Origin: Krasilnikovia cinnamomea
GTDB lineage: Bacteria > Actinomycetota > Actinomycetes > Mycobacteriales > Micromonosporaceae
Direction of reading: 5' to 3'
Length of the DNA stretch: 64,000 bases
NCBI RefSeq assembly: GCF_004217545.1
Contig: NZ_SHKY01000001.1
Coordinates: forward strand, 4,898,001 to 4,962,000
A program made the position numbers and the translations under genes. How positions within the stretch are numbered: position 1 is the stretch's first letter; every line of letters begins with the position of its first letter. The notes beneath the pieces were generated by a model. It searched no databases. It was not told the DNA's origin and saw only the letters and a list, made by a program, of their open reading frames with translations. Below, piece after piece: positions 51,705-59,972 of this stretch.

Positions 51705-52775
51705 GTGCCCGGCACATTGGCAAGAAGATCGGTCCTTTTCGCGACGGCCGCACTGATGACCTTGGCAGCGGCGGGATGCGGGCAGGGCGCCGACGGTCAG
51801 TCGACCCAGGCCGCCCACCAGGCCGTCACCGTCGGCCTCGCCTACGACCTCGGCGGGCGGGGCGACAAGTCGTTCAACGACGCCGCGGCCGCGGGACTGG
51901 AGCGGGCGAAAACCAGCCTCGACGTCCAGATCAAGGAGCTTGAGGCACTGCAGGAAGAGAACGACGAGGCCCGGTACGGCCGGCTGAAGCTGCTCTGTGA
52001 CGCCGGCTACCAGGCCGTCATCGCGGTCGGTTTCGTCTACGCCGGTTCCGACCCGGCGCAGGGCCCGCTGGCGCGCGCATCCCGGGACTGTCCGAACACG
52101 AAGTTCGCGGCCGTCGACGTCGACACGGTCCACGCCCCCAACCTCACCAACCTGGTCTTCGCCGACGACCAGGGCTCGTTCCTGATGGGTGCGGCCGCCG
52201 CGCTCAAGAGCAAGTCCGGCCGGGTGGGCTTCGTGGGCGGTTGTGACCTGCCGCTCATCAAGCGCTTCGAGGTCGGGTACCGGGCGGGGGCGAAGGCCGT
52301 CCGCGCCGACACCGCCGTGGACGTGCGGTACCTGTCGACGCCGGCGCAGGCGTGCTCCGGTTTCATCAACCCGAACGCCGGCCAGGCCGCCGCGGCGCGG
52401 ATGTACGCGGGCGGCGCCGACGTCGTCTACCACGCCGCCGGGGGTTCCGGTCTCGGTGTCTTCAAGGCCGCGAAGGCCAGCGGCAAGTGGGCCGTGGGTG
52501 TGGACTCCGACCAGTACCAGCTGGTGGCGCCGGAGCTGCGGGACGTGATCCTCACGTCGATGATCAAGCGGGTGGACACGGCGGTGTTCGAGTTCATCAG
52601 GTCGGTCGGTGAGGGCAGGTTCACCCCGGGTACGGTGACGTTCGGCCTGCAGACCAAGGGCGTCGAGTACGCCACCTCGGGCGGCAAGGTCGACGACATC
52701 AAGTCACAGCTCGAGGGCCTGAAGCAGCAGCTCAGCGAGGGCAAGATCGTGATCCCGGCCGCGCCCGCCGGCTGA
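51705..52775 (+). CDS. BMP-family (Med/PnrA-like) substrate-binding lipoprotein
   Basis: 356 residues with lipobox LAAAGC near residue 25. The mature BMP fold has VGLAYDLGGRGDKSFNDAA, AVGFVYAG, FVGGCDLPLIKRFEVGYRAG and DVVYHAAGGSGLGVFKAA. These proteins bind nucleosides or other small ligands for ABC importers; no permease or ATPase genes are nearby, so it may act as a sensor partner or supply a distant transporter. GTG 51705. Confidence 0.9.
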   Translation: MPGTLARRSVLFATAALMTLAAAGCGQGADGQSTQAAHQAVTVGLAYDLGGRGDKSFNDAAAAGLERAKTSLDVQIKELEALQEENDEARYGRLKLLCDAGYQAVIAVGFVYAGSDPAQGPLARASRDCPNTKFAAVDVDTVHAPNLTNLVFADDQGSFLMGAAAALKSKSGRVGFVGGCDLPLIKRFEVGYRAGAKAVRADTAVDVRYLSTPAQACSGFINPNAGQAAAARMYAGGADVVYHAAGGSGLGVFKAAKASGKWAVGVDSDQYQLVAPELRDVILTSMIKRVDTAVFEFIRSVGEGRFTPGTVTFGLQTKGVEYATSGGKVDDIKSQLEGLKQQLSEGKIVIPAAPAG

Positions 52776-52858
52776 GGCCGGGAGGGGTCGCCGGTCCATC
52801 CGCGACAGAAACGGATCCACTGTGCCCCGGTCGTGAAGGGGGCTTCGGACATAGGAAA

Positions 52859-52890
52859 GGCCGGGCATCCACGGGGGAAGATGTCCGGCC
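52859..52890 (+). terminator. Stem-loop after the BMP lipoprotein
   Basis: GGCCGGGCATC (52859-52869) with GATGTCCGGCC (52880-52890) has one mismatch in 11 pairs and a 10-base loop. It lies 84 bp after the stop. Confidence 0.6.
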
Positions 52891-53125
52891 GTTCCGCTGT
52901 CTATGAAACCACGAACCCGGGTGGTCGTGCCACCCCGGCATTGCCCGGCAATGAGACCGTAATTTCCTTCATTGATCGGCAGGGTTTCCACCCTCCGGCG
53001 GCCTGGTGATCCCGATTCGGGGGTTGGCCGGGCTCGGATCGGCTATCGCCGGCTGCTGCTATTTACGCGGGTGCATGTGCTTCCATCCCGTTTGCCGTGA
53101 AAGCCGGAAGGGTACGCTTACCGCT

Positions 53126-55336
53126 GTGGCGCAGCCGAGCCGGAAGCCTTCCTCGGTCGACGCATCGGTGACACCTGCGGTGCGGGGTGCGGCGCTGGCC
53201 GGTCTGCAGATGGAACCCGGCGGGCCCGTGCAGACCACCGCCAACCGGCTGGCAGCGCTCGTCGCGCGGGCGGCCGCCGCACCCACGGCGATGATCCACG
53301 TCGCCGAGGGCCGCTCGATACGCCTGATGGGGGGCTGGGGGGTGCCCCCGGGCTACCCCCGGACGGCGGCGATACCCGCCTCACACACCCTGTTCGGGTT
53401 GGTGATCCAGTACGGCTTCCCGCTGGTGATCGAGGACGTGCGCCTCGACGCCCGGGTGCCCGCCGAGGCGCCGGTGCGCGCCATGGGGGTCCGCTCCTAC
53501 GCCGGGTTCCCGGTCCGCGACCCGGACGGGGTGATCGTCGGGGTGTGCGCCGTGATGGACATGCATCCACGGCACTGGCTGGCCGAGGAACTCGCCGCGG
53601 TCGACGAGGCCGCCCAGACCTGCACCGCCCTGGTCGGGCAGCGCTACGCGCGCCAGCAGGTCGAGATCCAGCGCAGCTTCCTGGACACGCTGCTCAACAG
53701 CCTGGACACCGGCGTACTGGCCTGCGACCCGGACGGCCGTCTGGTGATGGTGAACCGGTCGTTGCGCCTGCTGCTGGGGATCGCGGCGGACTACCAGCCG
53801 CCCGAGCAGTGGCTGCGCGCGCTGCCGGTGACCCACCCGGACGGGCGGCCGTTCACCGCCGACGAGGTGCCCGTGCTGCAGGCCCTCGAGGGGCGGCACG
53901 TCCACGGCGTCGAGCACGCCATCGCCACCCCGGAGGGCGGGCGGCGGCTGTACTCGGTCAACGCCCACCCGATCACCCGCGCCGACGGCGAACGCCTCGG
54001 CGCGGTGTCGGTCTTCCACGACATCACCCTGCGGCGCCGCGCCGAACGGTTCCGCGGGTGCGAGCTCGCGGTGACGCTCGCGTTGAACGAGGCACAGACC
54101 GTCGAGGAGGCCGCCCCGCGGGTGCTGGCGGCGATCGCCGAAACGCTCGGCTGGCCGTACGCCGAATTGTGGCTGGTCGAACCCACCCCCGGCGGCGAGG
54201 TGCTGCGCCACGTCGACCGGTACCGATCGCCCCGGCTGTCCAGTGATCTCACCCCACCGGCGCGCCTGATGCCCGGTCAGGGCCTGGCCGGTACGGCGTG
54301 GCAGCGCGCCCAGCCGGTCTGGCAGACCAGCGTCGGGGAAACCGGCGGGCCGGTCACCGTCGAGGCCGCCGACCATGCCGGGCTGCGCACCGCGCTGGCG
54401 TTGCCGATCTCCTCCGGCGGCCGGACGCTGGCGGTGATGACGTTGTTCGCCGACGAGGTCGAGGACCCGCAGGACGATCTGGTCGACACGCTGTCCGGCG
54501 TCGCCACGCAGATCGGCCAGTTCATCGAGCGCCGCCGCGCCGAGGAGCTCCAGCACGCCCTGACCGCCAGCAAGGACGAATACCTGCACCTGGTCGGGCA
54601 CGAGCTGCGTACGCCGTTGACGGTGATCGCCTCCTACATCGAGTTGATCGAGGAGGCCGACCCGGCGAGCACCCTGGCCGAGGTCGCGCCGATGACCGCA
54701 GCGATCCAGCGCGGCAGCGACCGGTTGCGCCGTCTCGTCGAAGCCCTGCTGGATCTGTCCTCACTGGACTCCGGCCGGGCCGAGGTCCGGCGCGCCCCGA
54801 TCGACTTCGCGGATGTGGTCGCCGCCGCCGTCGACAAGGCGCGGCCGGCCGCCGAGGCCGCGGACGTGACGATCACCACCTACCTGCCCGCCGACCTGCA
54901 GATCACCGGCGACCGCGAGCGGCTCAGCCAGATGGTGGCCGAGCTGCTGGACAACGCGATCACCTTCACCCCGGCGGGTGGGCGGATCGAGGTACGGCTC
55001 ACCCGGGGCGAGGACTGGGCCGACCTGATCATCGCCGACACCGGCGCCGGCATCCCCGAGGAGGAGCGGCCGCACATCTTCCAGCGCTTCTACCGCGGCC
55101 AGATCACCACCGAGCGCGCCATCGCCGGGGCGGGCCTGGGCCTGCCCGTGGCCCAGCTCATCGCGCAGCGCCACCACGGCGAGATCACGCTGCTGCCGAC
55201 CGACACGGGTACCGCCATGTGTGTGCGCCTGCCCGTGGATCCGCTGGCGGTGAAACCGCCACCACCGACGCAGGTGGGCCCGCCGGCCGCCGAACGTGCT
55301 CAGCTCCTCGAGGCACCGGCCGACGACTTCGAGTGA
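53126..55336 (+). CDS. Multi-domain sensor histidine kinase (GAF-PAS-GAF-HisKA-HATPase)
   Basis: 736 residues, soluble. Domains in order: GAF (about 20-165), PAS (170-300, FLDTLLNSLDTGVLACDPDG), GAF (310-480), HisKA with phosphoacceptor His in HLVGHELRTPLTVIASYIEL, and HATPase with N-box MVAELLDNAITF and G-boxes IADTGAGIPEEE and AGAGLGLPVAQLIAQ. GTG 53126 is chosen because homology starts about there; upstream frame up to 53006 is Cys-rich and unlikely. No response regulator is next to it. A second kinase gene follows 6 bp later. Confidence 0.88.
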   Translation: MAQPSRKPSSVDASVTPAVRGAALAGLQMEPGGPVQTTANRLAALVARAAAAPTAMIHVAEGRSIRLMGGWGVPPGYPRTAAIPASHTLFGLVIQYGFPLVIEDVRLDARVPAEAPVRAMGVRSYAGFPVRDPDGVIVGVCAVMDMHPRHWLAEELAAVDEAAQTCTALVGQRYARQQVEIQRSFLDTLLNSLDTGVLACDPDGRLVMVNRSLRLLLGIAADYQPPEQWLRALPVTHPDGRPFTADEVPVLQALEGRHVHGVEHAIATPEGGRRLYSVNAHPITRADGERLGAVSVFHDITLRRRAERFRGCELAVTLALNEAQTVEEAAPRVLAAIAETLGWPYAELWLVEPTPGGEVLRHVDRYRSPRLSSDLTPPARLMPGQGLAGTAWQRAQPVWQTSVGETGGPVTVEAADHAGLRTALALPISSGGRTLAVMTLFADEVEDPQDDLVDTLSGVATQIGQFIERRRAEELQHALTASKDEYLHLVGHELRTPLTVIASYIELIEEADPASTLAEVAPMTAAIQRGSDRLRRLVEALLDLSSLDSGRAEVRRAPIDFADVVAAAVDKARPAAEAADVTITTYLPADLQITGDRERLSQMVAELLDNAITFTPAGGRIEVRLTRGEDWADLIIADTGAGIPEEERPHIFQRFYRGQITTERAIAGAGLGLPVAQLIAQRHHGEITLLPTDTGTAMCVRLPVDPLAVKPPPPTQVGPPAAERAQLLEAPADDFE

Positions 55337-55342
55337 CGAGCA

Positions 55343-58246
55343 GTGCGCTCAGACCGTGGTGGAAGGATCTTGGACGAACGGGTGGCAGTCGTGCGGCAGC
55401 AGGCACAGGCCGGCGCGGTCGGTGATCACGCCCGGCGAACGAGCGCTCCCTCGGACGGCGCGGGCGAGACGCCGGCCGGCGGCGGGTACGACGCCGAGCG
55501 GGCCGCCTTCCGGGCCAGCCCGGTCGCCATGGCGATCCTCGACGAGGACGACCGGCTCACCGAGGTCAACCCGGCCTTCTGCCGGCTCCTGGGACGGGAC
55601 CCGGCGGACCTGCTGGGCCACGGGTGCTGGACCCTCACCCACCCTGACGATCTCGGCGTACGGGAAGACGCGCACGCGACCGCCGACGATCCCGCCGCCG
55701 CGGTCTGCTACGAGCAGCGGCTCCTGCGCCCGGACGGCGCGGGCGTGGCGTGCAAGGTCACCCTGGTCCCGCTCGAGGGGCCGCAGGGGCGGCGGCACCA
55801 GCTGGCGCAGGTGGAGGATCTCACCGGCCGGCACCAGGACGCGGCCCGCGCCACCCGGCACACCGAGATCCTGCTGGCCACGATCAACGTGCAGCGCGCC
55901 GTCACCGCGGCCGCCCACGACCGGGCCGAGGTGCTCGAGGTCGTCGCCGCGCAGGCGGTACAGGCGTTCCCGGTTGCCGACGGCGCGGTCGTGGAGCTCG
56001 TCCACGGCGACAGTCTCGACTACGTGGCGGCGGCCGGGACGCTGGTCGTCCACCTCGGCCTGCGGCTGCCCATCGAAGGCTCGCTGTCCGGGGTGGCCAT
56101 GTCGCAGCGCTCCACGGTGCTGTGCCGCGACAGCGAGACCGACCCGCGGGTCAACCGGGAGGCCTGCCGCGCGGTGGGGCTGCGCTCGATGTGCGTCGCG
56201 CCGCTGTTCAGCGGCGACCGGCCGATCGGCGTACTGAAGATCTCCAGCGCCGAGGTGGACGCGTTCGACGACGGCGACGTCTACCAGCTTGAGCTGCTGG
56301 CCGGCAGCCTCAGCGCCGCGCTGCGCCACGCCGACGACTACGCCCGCAACGCCACCCTGCTCAGCGAGCGCACCGTCGCGCTGAGCGCGCTGGAGGCCAG
56401 CGAGCGGCGGTTCCGGGTCGCCTTCGACAACTCGCCGCTCGGCATGGTGCTGACCAGCCTGCAACCCGACACCATGGGTACGTTCCTGCAGGCCAATCCC
56501 GCGATGGCGGCGATCACCGGCTATCCGGTCGAGCAGCTCGCCGGGATGCGGGTGTCCGACCTGCAGCACCCCGACGACCTCGAAGTCAGCCTGCCGGTGC
56601 TGGCGCGCCTGGCCGCCGGGGAGATCGAGACGGCGAACCTGGAGGCCCGCTACCGCCACGCCGACGGCCACGATCTGTGGGTGCGCATCCGCACCGCCGT
56701 GGCCCACGACGAACGGATCCGGCCGCGCTACCTGGTGAGCCAGATCGAGGACATCACCGCCGCCCGCGCCGCCCAGGCGCAGCTGCGCCGGCAGGCCCGC
56801 CTGCTCGAGCTGATCCCCGCCGCGGTCATCGCCCGCGATCTGGACGGCACCATCCGGTGGTGGAACGCCGGCGCCGAGGCCACGTACGGCTGGCCCGCCA
56901 GCGCGGCCACCGGCAAGCTCACCCACCGGCTGCTGGCCACCGCGTTCCCCGACGGCGGCGCGGTGGCGGAACAGGCCGACATCCTGCGCCGCGACCGGAT
57001 GTGGGACGGCGAACTCGAGCACCTCACGGCGGACGGCCGTACCATCACGGTCCTGAGCCGTCAGGTCGTGCAGGACGCCGTGGACGGCGCCAGCACCGTG
57101 CTGGAGATCAACACCGACATCACCGCGGCCCGCGCCGCGCAGCGTGCCATGCACCAGAGCGAACAGCGGTTCCGCGCCCAGTTCACCCACTCCGCGGTCG
57201 GGCAGATCGTCCGGGCCCTCGACGGCACCCTGCTGGACGTCAATCCCGCCTTCGCCGCGATGCTCGGCCGTACCGCGGACGAGTTGATCGGCAGTCCGAC
57301 CGACCTGCTGCTGCACCCCGACACCGCCGCCGACATGCGCCACAAGATCGCGGATCTGTTCGGCGGCGACCACGACGCCTACAGCCACGAGGGCCAGGTC
57401 CGCCACGCCGACGGCGGCTGGGTCGACGTCGAGGCCACCGTGTCCCTGGTCCGCGACACCGACGGCCGCCCGCTGCACCTGATCGGGGTGTTCGTCGACA
57501 TCTCGGCCCGCAAGGCCGCGGAACACGCCCGCGACGCCGCCGCCGCCGAACTCGCCTGCCGCAACACCGAACTCGAGGCGGCCAACCGGCTGAAACTCGA
57601 CCTCATCGGCATGCTCGGCCACGAGATCGGTACGCCGCTGACCTCGATTCTCGGCTGCGCCGAGGTGGCCGCCGACGGTTGGAGCGACCTCCCCGACGAA
57701 CACAAACACCGACTTGTCGAGAGCGTCCACCGCAACGCCCGGCGGCTGGACACCATCGTCCGGGAGGTGCTCGCCCTCGTGACCGTCGAGGCCGGGCGTC
57801 TCACCGCCCACCCGCAGCGGGTCGACGTCCGGGAGCACCTGCGGGCGGCGATCCTGCACGTCCCCGGCGCCCAGCCGCCGGACATCGACTGCCCGGACGG
57901 CCTCCGCGCGACGGTCCAGCCCGGCCATCTCGACCAGATTCTGGCCAACCTGCTCTCCAACGCCGACAAGTACGGCGGCGGCGCCACCCGGATCACCGCC
58001 CGGCGCCTCGGCGGCCAGGTCGAGATCCGGGTCGAGGATCGTGGACCCGGCGTGCCGGAACGGTTCCGCCCCCACCTGTTCGACCGGTTCTCCCGCGCCG
58101 ACTCCACCGCGGGCAGCGTCAAGGGCACCGGGCTCGGCCTCTACATCGTGCGGGAACTCGCGCGGGCCAACCGCGGCGACATCGAGTACGCGCCCGGCGA
58201 CGACACCGGCTCGGTCTTCCTCGTCCGCCTCCCCGCCGACGGCTGA
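55343..58246 (+). CDS. Multi-PAS sensor histidine kinase
   Basis: 967 residues. Domains: PAS (about 50-170), GAF (175-335), three more PAS domains (about 350-475, 480-595, 600-720; FDNSPLGMVLTSL, ELIPAAVIARDLDGTIRWWN, FTHSAVGQIVRALDGTLLDV), HisKA with His in MLGHEIGTPLTSILG, and HATPase with ILANLLSNADKYGG, VEDRGPGVPERF and GTGLGLYIVREL. The H-box has G for the usual R (HEIGTPL). GTG 55343 is tentative. It is cotranscribed with the kinase upstream; neither has a response regulator nearby. Confidence 0.9.
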   Translation: MRSDRGGRILDERVAVVRQQAQAGAVGDHARRTSAPSDGAGETPAGGGYDAERAAFRASPVAMAILDEDDRLTEVNPAFCRLLGRDPADLLGHGCWTLTHPDDLGVREDAHATADDPAAAVCYEQRLLRPDGAGVACKVTLVPLEGPQGRRHQLAQVEDLTGRHQDAARATRHTEILLATINVQRAVTAAAHDRAEVLEVVAAQAVQAFPVADGAVVELVHGDSLDYVAAAGTLVVHLGLRLPIEGSLSGVAMSQRSTVLCRDSETDPRVNREACRAVGLRSMCVAPLFSGDRPIGVLKISSAEVDAFDDGDVYQLELLAGSLSAALRHADDYARNATLLSERTVALSALEASERRFRVAFDNSPLGMVLTSLQPDTMGTFLQANPAMAAITGYPVEQLAGMRVSDLQHPDDLEVSLPVLARLAAGEIETANLEARYRHADGHDLWVRIRTAVAHDERIRPRYLVSQIEDITAARAAQAQLRRQARLLELIPAAVIARDLDGTIRWWNAGAEATYGWPASAATGKLTHRLLATAFPDGGAVAEQADILRRDRMWDGELEHLTADGRTITVLSRQVVQDAVDGASTVLEINTDITAARAAQRAMHQSEQRFRAQFTHSAVGQIVRALDGTLLDVNPAFAAMLGRTADELIGSPTDLLLHPDTAADMRHKIADLFGGDHDAYSHEGQVRHADGGWVDVEATVSLVRDTDGRPLHLIGVFVDISARKAAEHARDAAAAELACRNTELEAANRLKLDLIGMLGHEIGTPLTSILGCAEVAADGWSDLPDEHKHRLVESVHRNARRLDTIVREVLALVTVEAGRLTAHPQRVDVREHLRAAILHVPGAQPPDIDCPDGLRATVQPGHLDQILANLLSNADKYGGGATRITARRLGGQVEIRVEDRGPGVPERFRPHLFDRFSRADSTAGSVKGTGLGLYIVRELARANRGDIEYAPGDDTGSVFLVRLPADG

Positions 58247-58266
58247 CCCCCGCCGAGGCCGCAAGC

Positions 58267-58317
58267 CACCAGACCGGTCACGCCACCAGTCTGGTCACGC
58301 CACCAGACCGGTCACGC
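58267..58317. repeat. Three tandem 17-bp repeats
   Basis: Three units of ACCAG(AC/TC)(C/T)GGTCACGCC lie in tandem just after the kinase stop and across the 3' end of the convergent KAS III-like gene. The internal CCAGACCGG / CCAGTCTGG symmetry makes each unit partly palindromic. Confidence 0.6.
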
Positions 58318-59319
58318 CGCCCAGCGGATCGCGGCCGCGCCCGCGAAGTCCCCGGCGTGGGCGAAACCGCCGAGCACCACCAGCGCGCCGTCGCGCAGCC
58401 GGCCGTGCCGGACCGCCCGGTCCAGCGTGACCGGGATGGCCGCACCGAACAGGTTCCCGCACTCGTCGAAGGTGTCGGGATGCCGTTCGGTGGGCAGCCC
58501 CAGATCCTCGCGCCAGTGGCGCAGGAACATCCGGTTGGGCTGGTTGGTGACCAGCACGTCCACGTCCGACGGTGCCGCGCCGAGCCCGGCGCACACCTGC
58601 CGTACCACGTCCGGGACCAGGCGGTTGCCCCGCTCCAGCACCCGCGTCACGCCATCCTCCGTGAACCCGATGCGGATCTCGGAACCGCCCGGCTGCCAGT
58701 ACTTGCGGCCGTCGTCGAGGTGGTGGCGCATCTGCCCGGCGTACGCACCGATGTGCCGGGTGGCCACGTCCAGCACGGGCCGCCGCGCCGAGGTGGTCAG
58801 GTAGCCCACGCCGCACCCGTCGCCCGGGATGGCGGCCTGCGCCATCCGCCGCACCCCCGGCTGGGTGAACCACTGCCCGGCCAGGTTCTGGGCGTTGCAG
58901 ATCAGCGCGCGGCGGGCGGTCGTGGTGGTGAGGATCTGGCGGGCCAGCTTCAGCATGTACACGAAGGACGCGCAGCCCGCGTTGGCGACGTCGACCAGCC
59001 ACTCCGGGCGCAGGCCGAGCCGGTGCGCCACCTCCGTGCCCGCACCCACGAACGGCACGTCCGGCAACTGGCTGTGCACCAGCAGCACGTCCACGGCGCG
59101 GATCTCGGCGGCGCCGTGGCGCTCGACCAGCGGCCGCACCGCCCGTTCGATCATGTCCACGTTGGATTCCTGGGCGCCCGCGTGATGCCGCCACCGGGGG
59201 ACCCGGAACATCGCGGAGTCCCGCAGCCGGTCCTCCGCGCCGGGATGCTCGGTGTAGAACTCGGCGGGCACCGGCGCGCCGGGCAGGTAACCGGCGACGT
59301 CCGTGAGGCTGACGGTCAC
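58312..59319 (-). CDS. KAS III-like protein with altered active site
   Basis: 335 residues with thiolase fold. The nucleophile Cys116 lies in VDVANAGCASFVYML, and Asn289 in DECGNLFGAAIP. The position of the catalytic His reads VTNQPNRM (Asn259 in place of His in HQAN). The normal KAS III Cys-His-Asn triad is thus Cys-Asn-Asn, which argues against ordinary decarboxylative condensation and for acyl transfer or a different reaction. GTG 59319 overlaps the SRPBCC stop by 4 bases. It is the last gene of a four-gene minus-strand operon. Confidence 0.85.
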   Translation of the reverse strand: MTVSLTDVAGYLPGAPVPAEFYTEHPGAEDRLRDSAMFRVPRWRHHAGAQESNVDMIERAVRPLVERHGAAEIRAVDVLLVHSQLPDVPFVGAGTEVAHRLGLRPEWLVDVANAGCASFVYMLKLARQILTTTTARRALICNAQNLAGQWFTQPGVRRMAQAAIPGDGCGVGYLTTSARRPVLDVATRHIGAYAGQMRHHLDDGRKYWQPGGSEIRIGFTEDGVTRVLERGNRLVPDVVRQVCAGLGAAPSDVDVLVTNQPNRMFLRHWREDLGLPTERHPDTFDECGNLFGAAIPVTLDRAVRHGRLRDGALVVLGGFAHAGDFAGAAAIRWAA

Positions 59320-59972
59320 CGCCCCGCCACCACCACGGCCGGTGCCACCGTGACCGGGCCTCCGGCGCGGTGCCGGTGCTCCAGAATCGCCTTGAGGTTC
59401 GTCATCTCCACGGTGTGACCCGCGTAGAAGAGATCCCAGAAGTCGCCGACCCACGGCCGGTCCGGCGCGGGCGCCAGCTCCGGGTGCGGGTTGCTGTCGT
59501 AGTACGGGTGCCGGCAGTTCGTCCAGGTCACCACCGAGCCCGGCCGGTCCAGGACCAGCTCGGCCGGCACCACCCGCATCAGGTAGATCATCCACAGCTT
59601 GTCGCCCTGGTCCCAGGCGCAGTGGTAGTCGACCGTCATGGCCTGCTCGTGTGCCACCACCCGGCAGTAGATGCGGGTGTCCGGTGCCAGCCGGTCGTCA
59701 CCCACCCACAGACCGGGCGTCCCGGCCGGGGTGAAACCCCGCAGGCTGTACGTCCACTCCTCCAGGTGGTGGCCCTGCCGCAGGTACGAGAAGACCTGCT
59801 CGGGCGGGCAGTCGATGTACTGCTCGATGGTGCAGTACCGCCCGTACACCTGCTCGTGCGGGTACGCCGGGCGGGTCAGCGCCGCGCACCGGGCGATCAC
59901 CTCGTCGCGGCCGGTGTTCTCGACCCGGATCAGGTCCGGGATGTCAGCCAGCGTGGACTCGTTCGTACTCAT
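59316..59972 (-). CDS. SRPBCC (START/polyketide cyclase-like) family protein
   Basis: 218 residues. A ligand-cavity fold is visible: YCTIEQYIDCPPEQVFSYLRQGHHLEEWT, then strands IYCRVVAHEQAMTVDYHCAW, and helix DFWDLFYAGHTVEMTNLKAILEHRH at the end. SRPBCC proteins bind hydrophobic ligands and can act as cyclases or aromatases. It sits between the ThDP enzyme and KAS III-like gene, with overlaps at both ends, and probably works on their product. ATG 59972. Confidence 0.8.
   Translation of the reverse strand: MSTNESTLADIPDLIRVENTGRDEVIARCAALTRPAYPHEQVYGRYCTIEQYIDCPPEQVFSYLRQGHHLEEWTYSLRGFTPAGTPGLWVGDDRLAPDTRIYCRVVAHEQAMTVDYHCAWDQGDKLWMIYLMRVVPAELVLDRPGSVVTWTNCRHPYYDSNPHPELAPAPDRPWVGDFWDLFYAGHTVEMTNLKAILEHRHRAGGPVTVAPAVVVAGR

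Noticed and set aside
55349..58264. A 971-residue minus-strand protein
   Set aside because: It is antisense to the multi-PAS kinase, whose domains are unmistakable.
58267..58317. CRISPR remnant or attachment site
   Set aside because: Three tandem 17-bp units without spacers, overlapping the coding end of a gene; reported only as a tandem repeat.
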